Of a stretch of 64,000 nucleotides of DNA, positions 32,340-42,026 are shown one piece after another. A program made the translations under genes and the position numbers. The DNA comes from NVTR01 sp036480115 (GTDB taxonomy: Bacteria; Pseudomonadota; Alphaproteobacteria; Rhodobacterales; Rhodobacteraceae), in contig CBDDAE010000002.1 of the NCBI GenBank assembly GCA_965224795.1, positions 496,001-560,000 of the forward strand, given 5' to 3'. Positions within the stretch are counted from its first letter, which is position 1; every line of letters starts with the position of its first letter. A model generated the notes under the pieces. That model searched no databases, had not been told where the DNA came from, and saw nothing but the letters and a program-made list of their open reading frames with translations.

Positions 32340-32915
32340 TCAGGTGGTTTTCAGATCGATTTTGTAATGGAGGCCAGTTGCATCGACATATCTATCCGGC
32401 AAGGCGTTTTCTTTGATGAGAACGCCGCCATTGGTGGTGATGACCTTTTGCGATGCAACATTGTCAACGTCTGTCGAAACCTCGATATGCGGCAGGCCGA
32501 TTTTACTGGCTTCAGGCAGGATCGCCGCGAGCGCACGTGTGGCGTAACCACGGCGTTGTTTCCACGGGACAACGCTGTAGCCGATATGCCCCTGACAATA
32601 GGGCGGAAGCGCGGTGGTTCCGGCTTGCCAACGCAAATTGACTATTCCGCAAAAACCCTTGTCCCAGATAAAGCGTTTCAGGCTGGGCAGGCGTTTGACC
32701 ATTTTGCCGTTGGGCTTTTCAATATCACCGGCCAGTGCGTTTGGATCATCCATTGAACTAAGGAACGCCTCGGCATCCGCCGCTATGTTTGACAATTCTT
32801 CTGCCGACACATCGCGTGTGTTGTCGGATGACCAACCCTTTTCCAGAGCGGCAATGTATTCCGGCAAATGTTTCGGGCCGGGACGCACCAGTATGGAGGC
32901 TTCAGACCCCGGCAT
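32340..32915 (-). CDS. GNAT-family acetyltransferase
   Basis: The 191-residue protein has the C-terminal GNAT fold: beta strand GHIGYSVVPWKQRRGYATRA with the acetyl-CoA loop (Q/R-x-x-G-x-A as QRRGYA), followed by LPHIEVSTDVDNVASQKVI and GGVLIKENALPD. The N-terminal 90 residues are helical and less typical. Substrate is unknown. The start ATGCCGGGGTCTGA overlaps the proS stop by 14 bases, so the gene is coupled to proS. Confidence 0.85.
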   Translation of the reverse strand: MPGSEASILVRPGPKHLPEYIAALEKGWSSDNTRDVSAEELSNIAADAEAFLSSMDDPNALAGDIEKPNGKMVKRLPSLKRFIWDKGFCGIVNLRWQAGTTALPPYCQGHIGYSVVPWKQRRGYATRALAAILPEASKIGLPHIEVSTDVDNVASQKVITTNGGVLIKENALPDRYVDATGLHYKIDLKTT

Positions 32916-34239
32916 ATATTTTAGTGATCCGCTCCACGGCAACGTCCGCTGGCAAATCTTCGCTGTCACCACTACGCCGGTTGGTCAATTCCACCACGCC
33001 GTTTTCCACGCCGCGTGGGCCAACGGTGATCCGCCATGGCAGGCCGATCAGGTCCATGGTGGCGAATTTCGCCCCTGCCCGTTCTTTGCGATCATCGTAA
33101 AGTGGGTCAAGGCCAGCGGCATTCAGGGCATTGTAGAGGTCTTCGCAGACCTTATCCGTGCCCTCTTCCCCTTGCCTCAGGTTGACGATGCCAACATGGA
33201 ACGGCGTCACCCCTTCGGGCCAGATGATGCCTTTGTCGTCATGGCTGGCTTCGATAATCGCCCCCAACAGGCGGGACACGCCGATACCGTGGCTGCCCAT
33301 ATGCACGGGTACGGGTTTGCCGTTCTGGTCCGATACAGTCGCACCGAGTTTTTCGGAATATTCGGTGCCGAAGTAAAAGATCTGACCCACTTCGATACCC
33401 CGAGCAGTGCGCTGGTTTTTCGCCGGCACTTTGGCGAATTCCGAGGCGTCATGGGTTTCATCGGTGCGGGCGTAACGGGTGGTAAATTCTTCCAGAACGG
33501 CCTGACACTGTGCTTGATCATCATAGTCGATGTCGCGCTGGCCAAGTGAAATATCTGTGACATCGCTGTCATAGAACACTTCACTTTCACCAGTTTCCGC
33601 TAACACCAGGAATTCATGGGTGTAATCGCCACCAATCGGGCCACTATCGGCGCGCATCGGGATCGCCTGTAACCCCATGCGTTCATAGGTGCGCAGGTAG
33701 CTGACCAGATGCCGGTTGTAGGAATGCAACGCGTCTTCTTTGGTCAGGTCAAAATTATAACCGTCCTTCATATAAAATTCCCGGCCCCGCATGACGCCAA
33801 AGCGCGGGCGGATTTCATCGCGAAATTTCCACTGGATCTGGTACAATGTCAGCGGCAGGTCTTTGTAGCTGCTCACGTGGGCGCGGAAAATGTCGGTGAC
33901 CATTTCTTCGGCTGTGGGGGTGAATAACATATCGCGCCCGTGCCGATCTTTCATCCGCAGCATTTCTTCGCCGTAATCGTCATAACGTCCGCTATCGCGC
34001 CAAAGGTCAGCTGATTGCAGGGTTGGCATCAGGATCGGGATGTGACCCGCACGGGCCTGTTCCTCATGCACGATGTTTTCGATCTTTTTCAGAACTTTCA
34101 ACCCAAGCGGCAACCATGAATATATCCCGGCACTGGCCTGTTTGATCATGCCAGCCCGCAACATCAGACGGTGGCTGACAATCTTGGCCTCGGATGGGGT
34201 TTCCTTGAGAACAGGCAGAAAATAGCGGGAAAGACGCAT
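32902..34239 (-). CDS. proS: Prolyl-tRNA synthetase
   Basis: ProS charges tRNA-Pro. The 445-residue protein is the shorter alphaproteobacterial/eukaryote-like form without the YbaK-like editing insertion. It has class II motif 2 (KFRDEIRPRFGVMRGREFYM), the motif 3 region (GSHGIGVSRLLGAIIEASHD) and a C-terminal anticodon-binding domain (HVGIVNLRQGEEGTDKVCED to ITVGPRGVENG). The N-terminal PVLKETPSEAKIVSHRLMLR is typical. The GNAT gene is coupled downstream. Confidence 0.97.
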   Translation of the reverse strand: MRLSRYFLPVLKETPSEAKIVSHRLMLRAGMIKQASAGIYSWLPLGLKVLKKIENIVHEEQARAGHIPILMPTLQSADLWRDSGRYDDYGEEMLRMKDRHGRDMLFTPTAEEMVTDIFRAHVSSYKDLPLTLYQIQWKFRDEIRPRFGVMRGREFYMKDGYNFDLTKEDALHSYNRHLVSYLRTYERMGLQAIPMRADSGPIGGDYTHEFLVLAETGESEVFYDSDVTDISLGQRDIDYDDQAQCQAVLEEFTTRYARTDETHDASEFAKVPAKNQRTARGIEVGQIFYFGTEYSEKLGATVSDQNGKPVPVHMGSHGIGVSRLLGAIIEASHDDKGIIWPEGVTPFHVGIVNLRQGEEGTDKVCEDLYNALNAAGLDPLYDDRKERAGAKFATMDLIGLPWRITVGPRGVENGVVELTNRRSGDSEDLPADVAVERITKIYAGV

Positions 34240-34399
34240 GGTTTAGCAAGCCTTTTACAATTCAAATATCCAACATTTCGTCTAAGCCAAAGCCTGCAGG
34301 CTGGCAACGGGGCCATACATTTTTATCACCGTGAAGGTGCGGAAGGTCTTGATCTGCTACCTGCAAGCGGCGATATCGTAACAAAGGAAAGGAAATTGT

Positions 34400-35467
34400 A
34401 TGGGTCTGCCGGTCCGTGATCAGATGAAATATTGGGGTATTGCCACTGTGGTGGTGTTTTTCATCCTGTGGCTGCTGGGCGATGTATTGCTGCCATTTAT
34501 ACTGGGCGGGGCAATCGCCTATTGCCTGGATCCCGTTGCCGATCGGTTAGAAAAACTTGGTTTTAACCGGATTATGGCGACCAGTACCATCACTCTGGTA
34601 GCGGTGTTTATTTTTGTTCTTGCGGCCCTGCTTGTGGTGCCAACCCTGACCAATCAATTGGTTGAAGTTGTTGACGCAGCCCCCAAACTTGTGCGTGATT
34701 TTGGCGCTTTCCTGACCAATCGGTTCCCGGCTTTGCTGGACTCAGATAGCCAGCTATCGCAATCCATCGTTTCTATCGGTGAAACCATACAGGCTAAGGG
34801 CGGTGCGTTTCTTACAGGATTACTGTCGTCGGCTGCCGGATTGGTCAATGTGGTGGTGCTTGTGGTTCTGGTGCCGGTTATTACGTTTTATCTTTTGATG
34901 GACTGGGACCGGATGGTGGCCAAGGTTAACGGACTTTTGCCACGCGACCATGCCCCAGCCATTCAAAGCCTTGGCCGCGAAATTGACCGAACCCTTGCCG
35001 CGTTTATTCGTGGTCAGGGCACAGTGGTTTTAATCCTTGGCATCTATTATGGCCTGGCTCTGATGCTGGTCGGTCTGCAATTTGGGTTGGTTGTTGGTTC
35101 CCTTGCCGGGTTGATTTCATTCATTCCCTATGTTGGCGCGATCGTTGGTGGCGCACTTGCCATCGGACTGGCGTTGTTTCAATTTTGGGGCGAATGGGTT
35201 TGGGTGGGTTTGGTCGCCGCGATATTTATGGCCGGGCAGTTTTTGGAAGGTAATATTTTAACGCCAAAACTGGTGGGTAGCAGCGTGGGTTTGCACCCGG
35301 TTTGGCTGATATTTGCCCTTTCAGTGTTTGGCTCATTGTTTGGCTTTGTTGGTATGTTGGTTGCCGTGCCACTGGCAGCGTCAATTGGCGTGGTGGTCCG
35401 GTTTGGGCTGGGTCGCTACCAAAACAGCCGCCTGTTTCAAGGTGTTACTGGAAAACCGGACGAATGA
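34400..35467 (+). CDS. AI-2E family permease
   Basis: The 355-residue membrane protein has the AI-2E plan: two N-terminal helices (YWGIATVVVFFILWLLGDVL; LPFILGGAIAYCLDPVADRL), a long soluble segment and a C-terminal helix bundle with the conserved ISFIPYVGAIVGGALAIGLA and GNILTPKLVGSSVGLHPVW. Members export small molecules, act as Na+/H+ antiporters or are uncharacterised. An AAAGGAAAGGA ribosome site precedes the start. Its stop overlaps the hda start, so the two are co-transcribed; this pairing is common in the order. Confidence 0.92.
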   Translation: MGLPVRDQMKYWGIATVVVFFILWLLGDVLLPFILGGAIAYCLDPVADRLEKLGFNRIMATSTITLVAVFIFVLAALLVVPTLTNQLVEVVDAAPKLVRDFGAFLTNRFPALLDSDSQLSQSIVSIGETIQAKGGAFLTGLLSSAAGLVNVVVLVVLVPVITFYLLMDWDRMVAKVNGLLPRDHAPAIQSLGREIDRTLAAFIRGQGTVVLILGIYYGLALMLVGLQFGLVVGSLAGLISFIPYVGAIVGGALAIGLALFQFWGEWVWVGLVAAIFMAGQFLEGNILTPKLVGSSVGLHPVWLIFALSVFGSLFGFVGMLVAVPLAASIGVVVRFGLGRYQNSRLFQGVTGKPDE

Positions 35468-36159
35468 TGGCAGCCGAGCAACTAACCTTTGATTTGCCGG
35501 TGCGTGCCGCCCTTGGACGTGGGGATTATTTCGTATCCTCCGCCAATGAAGTCGCAGTGGCGCATATTGCCAATTGGCAGGAATGGTCCCTTGGTAAGCT
35601 GGTTTTATGTGGGCCGGGTGGCGCAGGTAAAACCCATCTTAGCCATGTCTGGGCAAAAGACGCCGATGCACATGTTGTTCACGCCACGGATTTGGCACCT
35701 GAAATGGTTGCAGAAATAGTCGCCCATTCGCCAAATATCGTTGTTGAAGATGTGGATCAAATTGCAGGGCTGGCGCAACAAGAACAGGCGCTTTTTCACC
35801 TGCACAATCTGATACTAGCGGAAGGTGGGCGTCTGTTGCTGACGGCTTTAACACCCCCTTCAAACTGGCCCATTGCATTGGCGGATCTGAAAAGCCGCGT
35901 GCTGGGCACAGGGCTGGCCCAGTTGGGGCCGCCGGATGACGCCCTTATTTGCGCCGTAATGGTCAAATTGTTTGCCGACCGGCAGGTTGATGTGACACCT
36001 GACGCGATCCAGTATCTGGCCCCGCGAATGGAGCGCAGTTTCGCTGCATTGGGGCAATGGGTGGCAAGAATGGACACCGCCGCCCTGTCCCAGCGGCGCG
36101 CCATAACCCGCGATCTTGCCCGCGAAGTTTACAACGACTTTTCCCGGGCGGACAATTAA
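35464..36159 (+). CDS. hdaA: DnaA regulatory inactivator Hda homologue
   Basis: This 231-residue AAA+ protein resembles the DnaA ATPase domain without the DNA-binding domain IV. It has an N-terminal clamp-binding-like segment (EQLTFDLPV), Walker A GPGGAGKT (residues 50-57), and DnaA-like box parts (NIVVEDVDQIAGL; LKSRVLGTGLAQLGPPDD; QYLAPRMERSFAALGQWV). HdaA with the DNA sliding clamp makes DnaA hydrolyse ATP and so limits re-initiation. It starts with ATGATG inside the AI-2E stop; the ppk1 ATG overlaps its TAA by one base. Confidence 0.9.
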   Translation: MMAAEQLTFDLPVRAALGRGDYFVSSANEVAVAHIANWQEWSLGKLVLCGPGGAGKTHLSHVWAKDADAHVVHATDLAPEMVAEIVAHSPNIVVEDVDQIAGLAQQEQALFHLHNLILAEGGRLLLTALTPPSNWPIALADLKSRVLGTGLAQLGPPDDALICAVMVKLFADRQVDVTPDAIQYLAPRMERSFAALGQWVARMDTAALSQRRAITRDLAREVYNDFSRADN

Positions 36160-38375
36160 TGCGCCACGATAAGGTCACACCAGTCGGGGATATTGCGCCC
36201 ATGAGTGCCGCAAATTTTCTTGAATCATCTTTTCCCGGAGCTGTTGAAGTCGCAAGTGCCGCGCCGGGTGACACCGGGCGATTCATTAACCGCGAATTAA
36301 GTTGGCTGGCCTTCAATCGACGTGTACTGGAAGAGGCTGACAATATCCGGGTACCGCTGTTAGAACGCCTGCGGTTTTTGTCGATTTCAGCCACCAATCT
36401 GGACGAATTCTATACCGTGCGCGTGGCCGGGTTGCGCGAATTGTCCCATGCAGGCAACACCACACCGGCAGCTGACGGGTTAACCCCGGCACAGCAACTT
36501 GTGCTAATCAATACAGATGCGCGCGAATTGATGCAGGCGCAACAGGCCACCTGGAACATGCTGCGTGACGAATTACAGGCCGAAGGGATCGTGTTGTGTG
36601 CCCGCGCCAAACTGGACAAAGACGATTTGCTGCACCTTGAAAAAACTTTTTTGGAACAGGTGTTTCCGGTTCTGTCACCGCTGGCTATTGACCCGGCGCA
36701 TCCGTTTCCGTTTATCCCCAACACAGGCTTTGTTCTGGCCCTGCAACTGGAACGCAAATCTGACAAGAAACGACTGCAGGCCTTGTTGCCAGTGCCCAAT
36801 CAGATTGATCGTTTTGTTCGCTTACCGGCCCAGGCAGGTCGGCAACGGTTTTTACCGATGGAAGAGCTGCTGTTGTTGCATTTGGACGCCCTTTTTCCAG
36901 GCTACAAAGCAACTGGAAATTGCGCGTTTCGCGTCCTGCGTGACAGCGACCTTGAATTGGAAGACGAGGCAGAAGATCTGGTACGCGAATTTGAAGTTGC
37001 CCTGAAGCGCCGCCGCCGGGGCCGGGTAGTGCGGTTAAAACTGACCGCAGATGCCCCCAAAGGCTTGCGTAAGATGATCATGGCTGAACTTCATGCGCCG
37101 GAAGATACCGTCGTTGAATTTAGCGGTATGCTTGGTATGGCTGATTTGGGGGAACTGGTGCTGGACAATCGCCCCGACCTGCAATGGCCCAATTTTACCC
37201 CGCGCGTCCCCGAACGTGTTCAGGACCACGAGGGCGATATGTTCGCCGCCATCCGCCAGAAAGACATGTTGCTGCATCACCCCTATGAAACCTTTGATAT
37301 GGTGGTGCGGTTTTTGCAGCAGGCGGCGGATGATCCAAATGTATTGGCTATCAAGCAAACATTTTACCGGACATCGCAAGACAGCCCAATTGTAGCCGCG
37401 CTATGTGAAGCGGCGGAAAATGGTAAATCGGTAACAGCGCTGGTGGAACTAAAAGCACGCTTTGACGAAGCCGCGAACATTCGCCAATCACGCCGGTTGG
37501 AACGGGCTGGGGCACATGTGGTGTATGGTTTTGTGAACTATAAAACCCACGCAAAAATTAGCACAGTCGTGCGGCGTGAAGGCGCTAAACTGGTCACATA
37601 TACCCATTACGGGACAGGAAACTACCACCCGATCACCGCGCGCATTTACACCGATCTAAGCTTTTTCACCTGTGACAGCGCTCTGGGGCGCGATGCCACT
37701 AAAGTGTTTAATTATCTGTCAGGTTATGCCCAACCCGAAGGCTTGGAAAACCTGTCCATATCACCGCTTAATCTAAAGTCCACCTTGCTGGAACGCATTG
37801 AAAAAGAATCCTGCTTTGCCGATGAAGGCAAATCGGCGGAAATATGGGCGAAGATGAATTCGATCATTGATCCCGATGTCATTGACGCATTGTACGGGGC
37901 CAGCCAAAGAGGTGTTAAAATCAACCTGGTGGTGCGCGGCGTGTGTGGACTGCGGCCTGGGATCAAGGGGCTATCGGAAAACATCAGGGTAAAATCGGTT
38001 GTCGGGCGGTTTCTGGAACACTCGCGCATCATTTGTTTCGGCAATGGCCACGGCTTACCGGCTAAAAAGGCCACGGTTTTTATATCTTCAGCCGACTGGA
38101 TGGGGCGAAACCTGGTGCGCCGGGTCGAAACACTGGTGCAAATCAAAAATGCCACTGTGAAAGCCCAGATTGTTGGTCAAATCATGGCTGCAAATCTGGC
38201 GGATGAGGCCCAAAGTTGGGTTTTGGGCGCGGATGGCAAATACGAACGCCTGCCCGCCAATGATCCGCAGCACCCGTTTAACTGCCATCGGTTCTTCATG
38301 GAAAACCCTTCCCTTTCGGGGCGCGGTTCTGCCGGGGCATCAGATGTGCCGGAACTGGCGCATTCCAAGGATTAG
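36159..38375 (+). CDS. ppk1: Polyphosphate kinase 1
   Basis: PPK1 makes long-chain polyphosphate from ATP. The 738-residue protein has the N domain (FINRELSWLAFNRRVLEEAD), the head domain (EKTFLEQVFPVLSPLAIDPA), and C1/C2 domains with the autophosphorylated His in NYKTHAKISTVVRREG plus THYGTGNYHP and TDLSFFTCD. The start overlaps the hda stop as TAATG; a later Met (MSAANFLE) is possible. ppx follows after 6 bases. Confidence 0.96.
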   Translation: MRHDKVTPVGDIAPMSAANFLESSFPGAVEVASAAPGDTGRFINRELSWLAFNRRVLEEADNIRVPLLERLRFLSISATNLDEFYTVRVAGLRELSHAGNTTPAADGLTPAQQLVLINTDARELMQAQQATWNMLRDELQAEGIVLCARAKLDKDDLLHLEKTFLEQVFPVLSPLAIDPAHPFPFIPNTGFVLALQLERKSDKKRLQALLPVPNQIDRFVRLPAQAGRQRFLPMEELLLLHLDALFPGYKATGNCAFRVLRDSDLELEDEAEDLVREFEVALKRRRRGRVVRLKLTADAPKGLRKMIMAELHAPEDTVVEFSGMLGMADLGELVLDNRPDLQWPNFTPRVPERVQDHEGDMFAAIRQKDMLLHHPYETFDMVVRFLQQAADDPNVLAIKQTFYRTSQDSPIVAALCEAAENGKSVTALVELKARFDEAANIRQSRRLERAGAHVVYGFVNYKTHAKISTVVRREGAKLVTYTHYGTGNYHPITARIYTDLSFFTCDSALGRDATKVFNYLSGYAQPEGLENLSISPLNLKSTLLERIEKESCFADEGKSAEIWAKMNSIIDPDVIDALYGASQRGVKINLVVRGVCGLRPGIKGLSENIRVKSVVGRFLEHSRIICFGNGHGLPAKKATVFISSADWMGRNLVRRVETLVQIKNATVKAQIVGQIMAANLADEAQSWVLGADGKYERLPANDPQHPFNCHRFFMENPSLSGRGSAGASDVPELAHSKD

Positions 38376-38381
38376 GCGGCA

Positions 38382-39923
38382 ATGGACGCAACGACAGATA
38401 GCGAACATGACAAATGGGGGCCTTTTCGCCGGCCCTTGTTTGAAGACCCGTCAGCCCGGGCTCTGTCGCGGGTTGGGGTCGTTGATGTTGGTTCAAACTC
38501 GGTTCGTTTGGTGGTGTTTGACGGCGCTGCCCGTAGCCCTGCCTATTTTTACAACGAAAAAATTATGTGTGGGTTGGGCAAGGGGCTGGGCGAAACCGGG
38601 ATATTGAATCCAAAAGGGCGCATCCGTGCCCTGGCCGCCATCAAGCGGTTTCAATTGCTGGCAGAAGGTATGGAGCTGGCCCCTTTGGCTGCTGTGGCCA
38701 CGGCTGCAGTGCGCGACGCCAGTGATGGCCCAGCATTTCGCGATGAAGTGGAGGCCCAGACCGGCATTCGACTTTACGTCATTGATGGTGAAGAAGAGGC
38801 CCGTCTTTCAGCGCAAGGTGTATTACTTGGCTGGCCCGACGCCGAGGGGCTGGTTTGCGATATCGGTGGCTCCTCCATGGAACTGGCCAAGGTCGGGCTG
38901 GGCAAAGTTGGCGAAAGGGCCACGTCGCCACTGGGGCCACTGAAATTACAGAACATCAAGGGCGGCAAACGCGGGCTGAAAAAACACGTCGCCAATGTCA
39001 TGCAAGACTTGGCTGCGCAATTGGGAACGGATCACAAACGCCTGTTTCTAGTTGGCGGTAGCTGGCGCGCAATTGCCCGGCTGGACATGGAACGGCGCGG
39101 TTATCCGTTGCACGTTTTACATGAATACCGCATGACACCGCAGTCGGTGCGCGCAACGCTGAAATGGATCGCGGAGAATGATTTAGATGAACTGCGGGCG
39201 CGTACCGGAACATCAGACGCCCGGATGTCACTAGTGCCGCTGGCAGCCGAGGTTTTGCGCCAGTTGGTCAAGACCTTTCGCCCAAAAGAAATAGCCATAT
39301 CCAGCTACGGGATACGTGAAGGCATGCTGTATGAACAAATGTCTCAGCGTGCCCGCCAGCGCGACCCGCTGATTGAAGCCTGTCGTTTTGCCGAAGCCAA
39401 AGACGGGCGGCGTCCGGGTTTTGGGCGGGCCCTGTTTAATTTTCTGGAACCGCTTTTTCAACATGAAAAACCCGAAATCATCCGGCTGATCAAAGCTGCC
39501 TGCCTGTTACATGACGTCACCTGGCGTGCCCATCCAGATTACCGCGCCGAAGTCTGTTTTGACAACGCAACCCGGGCCAATCTGGGGGGGCTGACCCATC
39601 AGGAAAGAATTTGGCTGGGGCTGGCTCTGTTACACCGTTACAAAAACAATCGTGAAGGCACGCGGTTTTCTGATCTTTTCGACCTGATTAGCGATAAATC
39701 CATCCGCCAGGCAGAGATCGTGGGAAAAGCCATGCGTTTTGGTTCAATGTTTTCGATCAAGGACCCACAGAGCATGGCCAAATTACAGTGGAATAGGAAA
39801 CGCAGGATTATTAGCCTGGAATTGACCCAGGCTGGCGGTGATCTGTTTGGCGAAGTCGCGCAGGCGCGTTTTATGTCGTTGGCAAAATCAATGGGAGCCA
39901 AGGTAAAGGTCAACCGGTCCTAA
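38382..39923 (+). CDS. ppx: Exopolyphosphatase Ppx/GppA
   Basis: Ppx releases phosphate from polyphosphate ends (or hydrolyses pppGpp). The 513-residue protein has the ASKHA fold: GVVDVGSNSVRLVVFDG, YFYNEKIMCGLGKGLGETG, VCDIGGSSMELA, FLVGGSWRAIARLDME, then a C-terminal HD-like helical domain (AACLLHDVTWRAHPDYRA). It is the last gene of AI-2E/hda/ppk1/ppx. Its stop overlaps the convergent small periplasmic gene by 4 bases. Confidence 0.95.
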   Translation: MDATTDSEHDKWGPFRRPLFEDPSARALSRVGVVDVGSNSVRLVVFDGAARSPAYFYNEKIMCGLGKGLGETGILNPKGRIRALAAIKRFQLLAEGMELAPLAAVATAAVRDASDGPAFRDEVEAQTGIRLYVIDGEEEARLSAQGVLLGWPDAEGLVCDIGGSSMELAKVGLGKVGERATSPLGPLKLQNIKGGKRGLKKHVANVMQDLAAQLGTDHKRLFLVGGSWRAIARLDMERRGYPLHVLHEYRMTPQSVRATLKWIAENDLDELRARTGTSDARMSLVPLAAEVLRQLVKTFRPKEIAISSYGIREGMLYEQMSQRARQRDPLIEACRFAEAKDGRRPGFGRALFNFLEPLFQHEKPEIIRLIKAACLLHDVTWRAHPDYRAEVCFDNATRANLGGLTHQERIWLGLALLHRYKNNREGTRFSDLFDLISDKSIRQAEIVGKAMRFGSMFSIKDPQSMAKLQWNRKRRIISLELTQAGGDLFGEVAQARFMSLAKSMGAKVKVNRS

Positions 39924-40207
39924 AGATCGGTTTCGCCATCTTCTGGTGGATCAAGCGGAATACGGCGCCGAATAATGATATCGCCATTGGGCAGGACTTC
40001 GGGGGCATGGTAGGCCTGCAAGTCAATCAAACGCCCTTCAAGTTCTAACAGGGCTGGTCCCAGCTCTTTCATCAGACCTTCCAGCAACAGGCGTGTGCCC
40101 TCTTGCAACAGGTTAAAGCCTTCCGTCATTTCGCTATCTGTGTCTTGCGCCTGCAGTGAAGATGCCCCCAGGGTTAGAGCAAAACCGATGTATAAAATGT
40201 GTTTCAT
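39920..40207 (-). CDS. Small periplasmic protein of unknown function
   Basis: The 95-residue protein has a signal peptide (MKHILYIGFALTLGASSLQA, cleavage before Q) and a mature part made of one amphipathic helix (EGFNLLQEGTRLLLEGLMKE to LEGRLIDLQ) and a Pro-rich acidic tail (YHAPEVLPNGDIIIRRRIPL). Similar short proteins are common in Rhodobacteraceae, but no function is known to me. The start was placed at MKHIL because it gives a clean signal peptide; in-frame Mets 6 and 16 codons upstream are alternatives. It is downstream of the nuclease/phosphatase gene. Confidence 0.78.
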   Translation of the reverse strand: MKHILYIGFALTLGASSLQAQDTDSEMTEGFNLLQEGTRLLLEGLMKELGPALLELEGRLIDLQAYHAPEVLPNGDIIIRRRIPLDPPEDGETDL

Positions 40208-40244
40208 AGCCCACATATAGGCCATGCCATGGCCGAATTTAAGA

Positions 40245-41270
40245 TCAAAATTCAATATCTATGGTGACAGGGTAATGATCTGACGCTGTCTGCAAAGCTT
40301 TGCGAAGTTTAGGGGTAGCTTTGATATCAGGGTCGTCATTCGGGTGCCAGATACGCCATTTGGGCGCTGTTTTGGCTATATCGGGCGACACCATGATGTA
40401 ATCTAACAAAGCCTCCAAATAGCGTTTTTCGTGCGACAGGTAAAACCGGGACGTGCTTGGGACTACGCCAGTGTCTCGACCAATCGCGGCCATGGCATGG
40501 GGGTCATAAAGACAGGGGCCGCCTTCGTCCCCCAGTACAATTTCAATGCTTGAGCGACCAAACAGCTTTTCATATTCATCCAGCCCGGGCCCATCATTAA
40601 AATCGCCCATGACAATCACACTGTCTCCGGCCCCGAGGTGGTTTTCAACACGGTGGCGCAGCCAGATGCTTTGCGCTAGTTGCTTGCGCCGGTTATCAAT
40701 TGAAATACGCATCACTTCCTGCGCGCCGTTGGCACCGTGTGGGGCTTTGGATTTGATGTGAACACCAATCAAACGCAACACCGGGCCGGATTTCAAGGTC
40801 AACGCCACTTCAAGCGGCGGCTTGGAAAACCGCACAATTTCGGGCGCACGGTCAATGTTCAGATCCCAACGGAACGCACCATCAAATCGCGGCGCGCCCT
40901 CAGTACCTTTTTTGCCAGTTTTCTTTCCCTTGGGATCATGATGGACGTCCATGATGTCAGGGTCATACAGCAAAGCAATTTCCTGTTGGGTGTGGTTGGC
41001 AAACCCGATCAACGCCTTACGAGTGCGCAATTTGAAATGGTGGGCAAATTCTTCAAGCGCTGTGACCGTCGAGCGCTGTTCGCTGGCATCAGGGGCTTCA
41101 ATAATCATTACCGCATCTGCATCAATTGCGGCAAATACAGTGCCCAAAGCAGCCAACTGCTTGGAACGCACGACGTTGTAGCGACGCGACCAGCCCTTGT
41201 TGTTTAACAAAGCACCTTCGTCATCAAACAGCGCGTCAAACCATTCTATATTGTAGGTCGCCAAACGCAT
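40245..41270 (-). CDS. Endonuclease/exonuclease/phosphatase family protein
   Basis: The 341-residue protein has the DNase I-like fold. It starts at once with LATYNIEWFDALF (catalytic Asn) and continues with MIIEAPDASEQ (Glu), LIGVHIKSKAPHG (His), VIVMGDFNDGPG (Asp/Asn) and the closing SDHYPVTIDIEF (Asp-His). The substrate could be DNA, a phosphoester lipid or another small phosphoester. There is no signal peptide. The stop of the upstream DnaJ-TerB gene shares a base with its start, so the two are coupled. Confidence 0.92.
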   Translation of the reverse strand: MRLATYNIEWFDALFDDEGALLNNKGWSRRYNVVRSKQLAALGTVFAAIDADAVMIIEAPDASEQRSTVTALEEFAHHFKLRTRKALIGFANHTQQEIALLYDPDIMDVHHDPKGKKTGKKGTEGAPRFDGAFRWDLNIDRAPEIVRFSKPPLEVALTLKSGPVLRLIGVHIKSKAPHGANGAQEVMRISIDNRRKQLAQSIWLRHRVENHLGAGDSVIVMGDFNDGPGLDEYEKLFGRSSIEIVLGDEGGPCLYDPHAMAAIGRDTGVVPSTSRFYLSHEKRYLEALLDYIMVSPDIAKTAPKWRIWHPNDDPDIKATPKLRKALQTASDHYPVTIDIEF

Positions 41271-41950
41271 CAGGCTGCGGACTCACGTATTTCATCATAG
41301 GCATTGTTGATGGCTATCAGCTTACTTTCAGCCATTTTGATCATTTCTTCCGGAACGCCGCGGGCCATCATTCGGTCGGGGTGACTGTCGCGCACCATTT
41401 CACGCCAGGCAGCGCGGGCTTGCTGGGGCGTAGCATCCGGGTCTAGCCCAAGCACCTGAAAGGGATCGGGGGTCGCATCAGGGACAAAGCGGGTGCGTAA
41501 CCCACGAAACTGACCACTGCTAAGCCCGAAAATGTCCGCCACCCGTTCCAGGAACTGATCCTCGTTGGGGTGGTATTCACCATCGGCTACGGCAATATGA
41601 AACAGCCCTTCCATCAAATCACACAGCGTCCCCTGATCATCGGCAAACATCGACTTGATCCTTGCCGCATATTCTTCAAATCCTGCGACGTCGTGGCGCG
41701 CCAGGTTAAACAACTTGGCTGCGTTTTTTTCCTCATCCGCTGGAATATGAAACACTTCGCGAAATGCCGACACTTCATCGCGGGTAACCAGGCCGTCTGC
41801 CTTGGCCATCTTGGCACTTAGCGCGATCACAGCAATTGCAAAGGCCGCCGACCTTTCCGGGGCGGAGCGTAGCTTATCAAACACCGCCGAAAGCGGCTCT
41901 CCACTGGTCAAAGCGCTTAGGGCATCGGTTATGCGGGTCCAGATAGACAT
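41270..41950 (-). CDS. DjlA-like protein with TerB and J domains
   Basis: The 226-residue protein has an N-terminal TerB-like helical domain (AIAVIALSAKMAKADGLVTR; MEGLFHIAVADGEYHPNEDQ) and a C-terminal J domain (FQVLGLDPDATPQQARAAWR; RDSHPDRMMARG with the HPD motif). This is the layout of DjlA without the N-terminal membrane anchor. It should recruit and stimulate DnaK. It is first of the pair with the nuclease/phosphatase gene. Confidence 0.92.
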   Translation of the reverse strand: MSIWTRITDALSALTSGEPLSAVFDKLRSAPERSAAFAIAVIALSAKMAKADGLVTRDEVSAFREVFHIPADEEKNAAKLFNLARHDVAGFEEYAARIKSMFADDQGTLCDLMEGLFHIAVADGEYHPNEDQFLERVADIFGLSSGQFRGLRTRFVPDATPDPFQVLGLDPDATPQQARAAWREMVRDSHPDRMMARGVPEEMIKMAESKLIAINNAYDEIRESAA

Positions 41951-42026
41951 GGGGTAGTGTTAGCGGCTTTATCGAGGGCTGTCAGGCCGGTTCACGATAT
42001 ATTCAGATATTACGCAATCTCAGGGC

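Noticed and set aside
34171..34419. An 82-residue open frame between proS and the AI-2E gene
   Set aside because: It overlaps the proS start antisense and the AI-2E start, has no family features, and the AI-2E gene has a strong ribosome site inside it.
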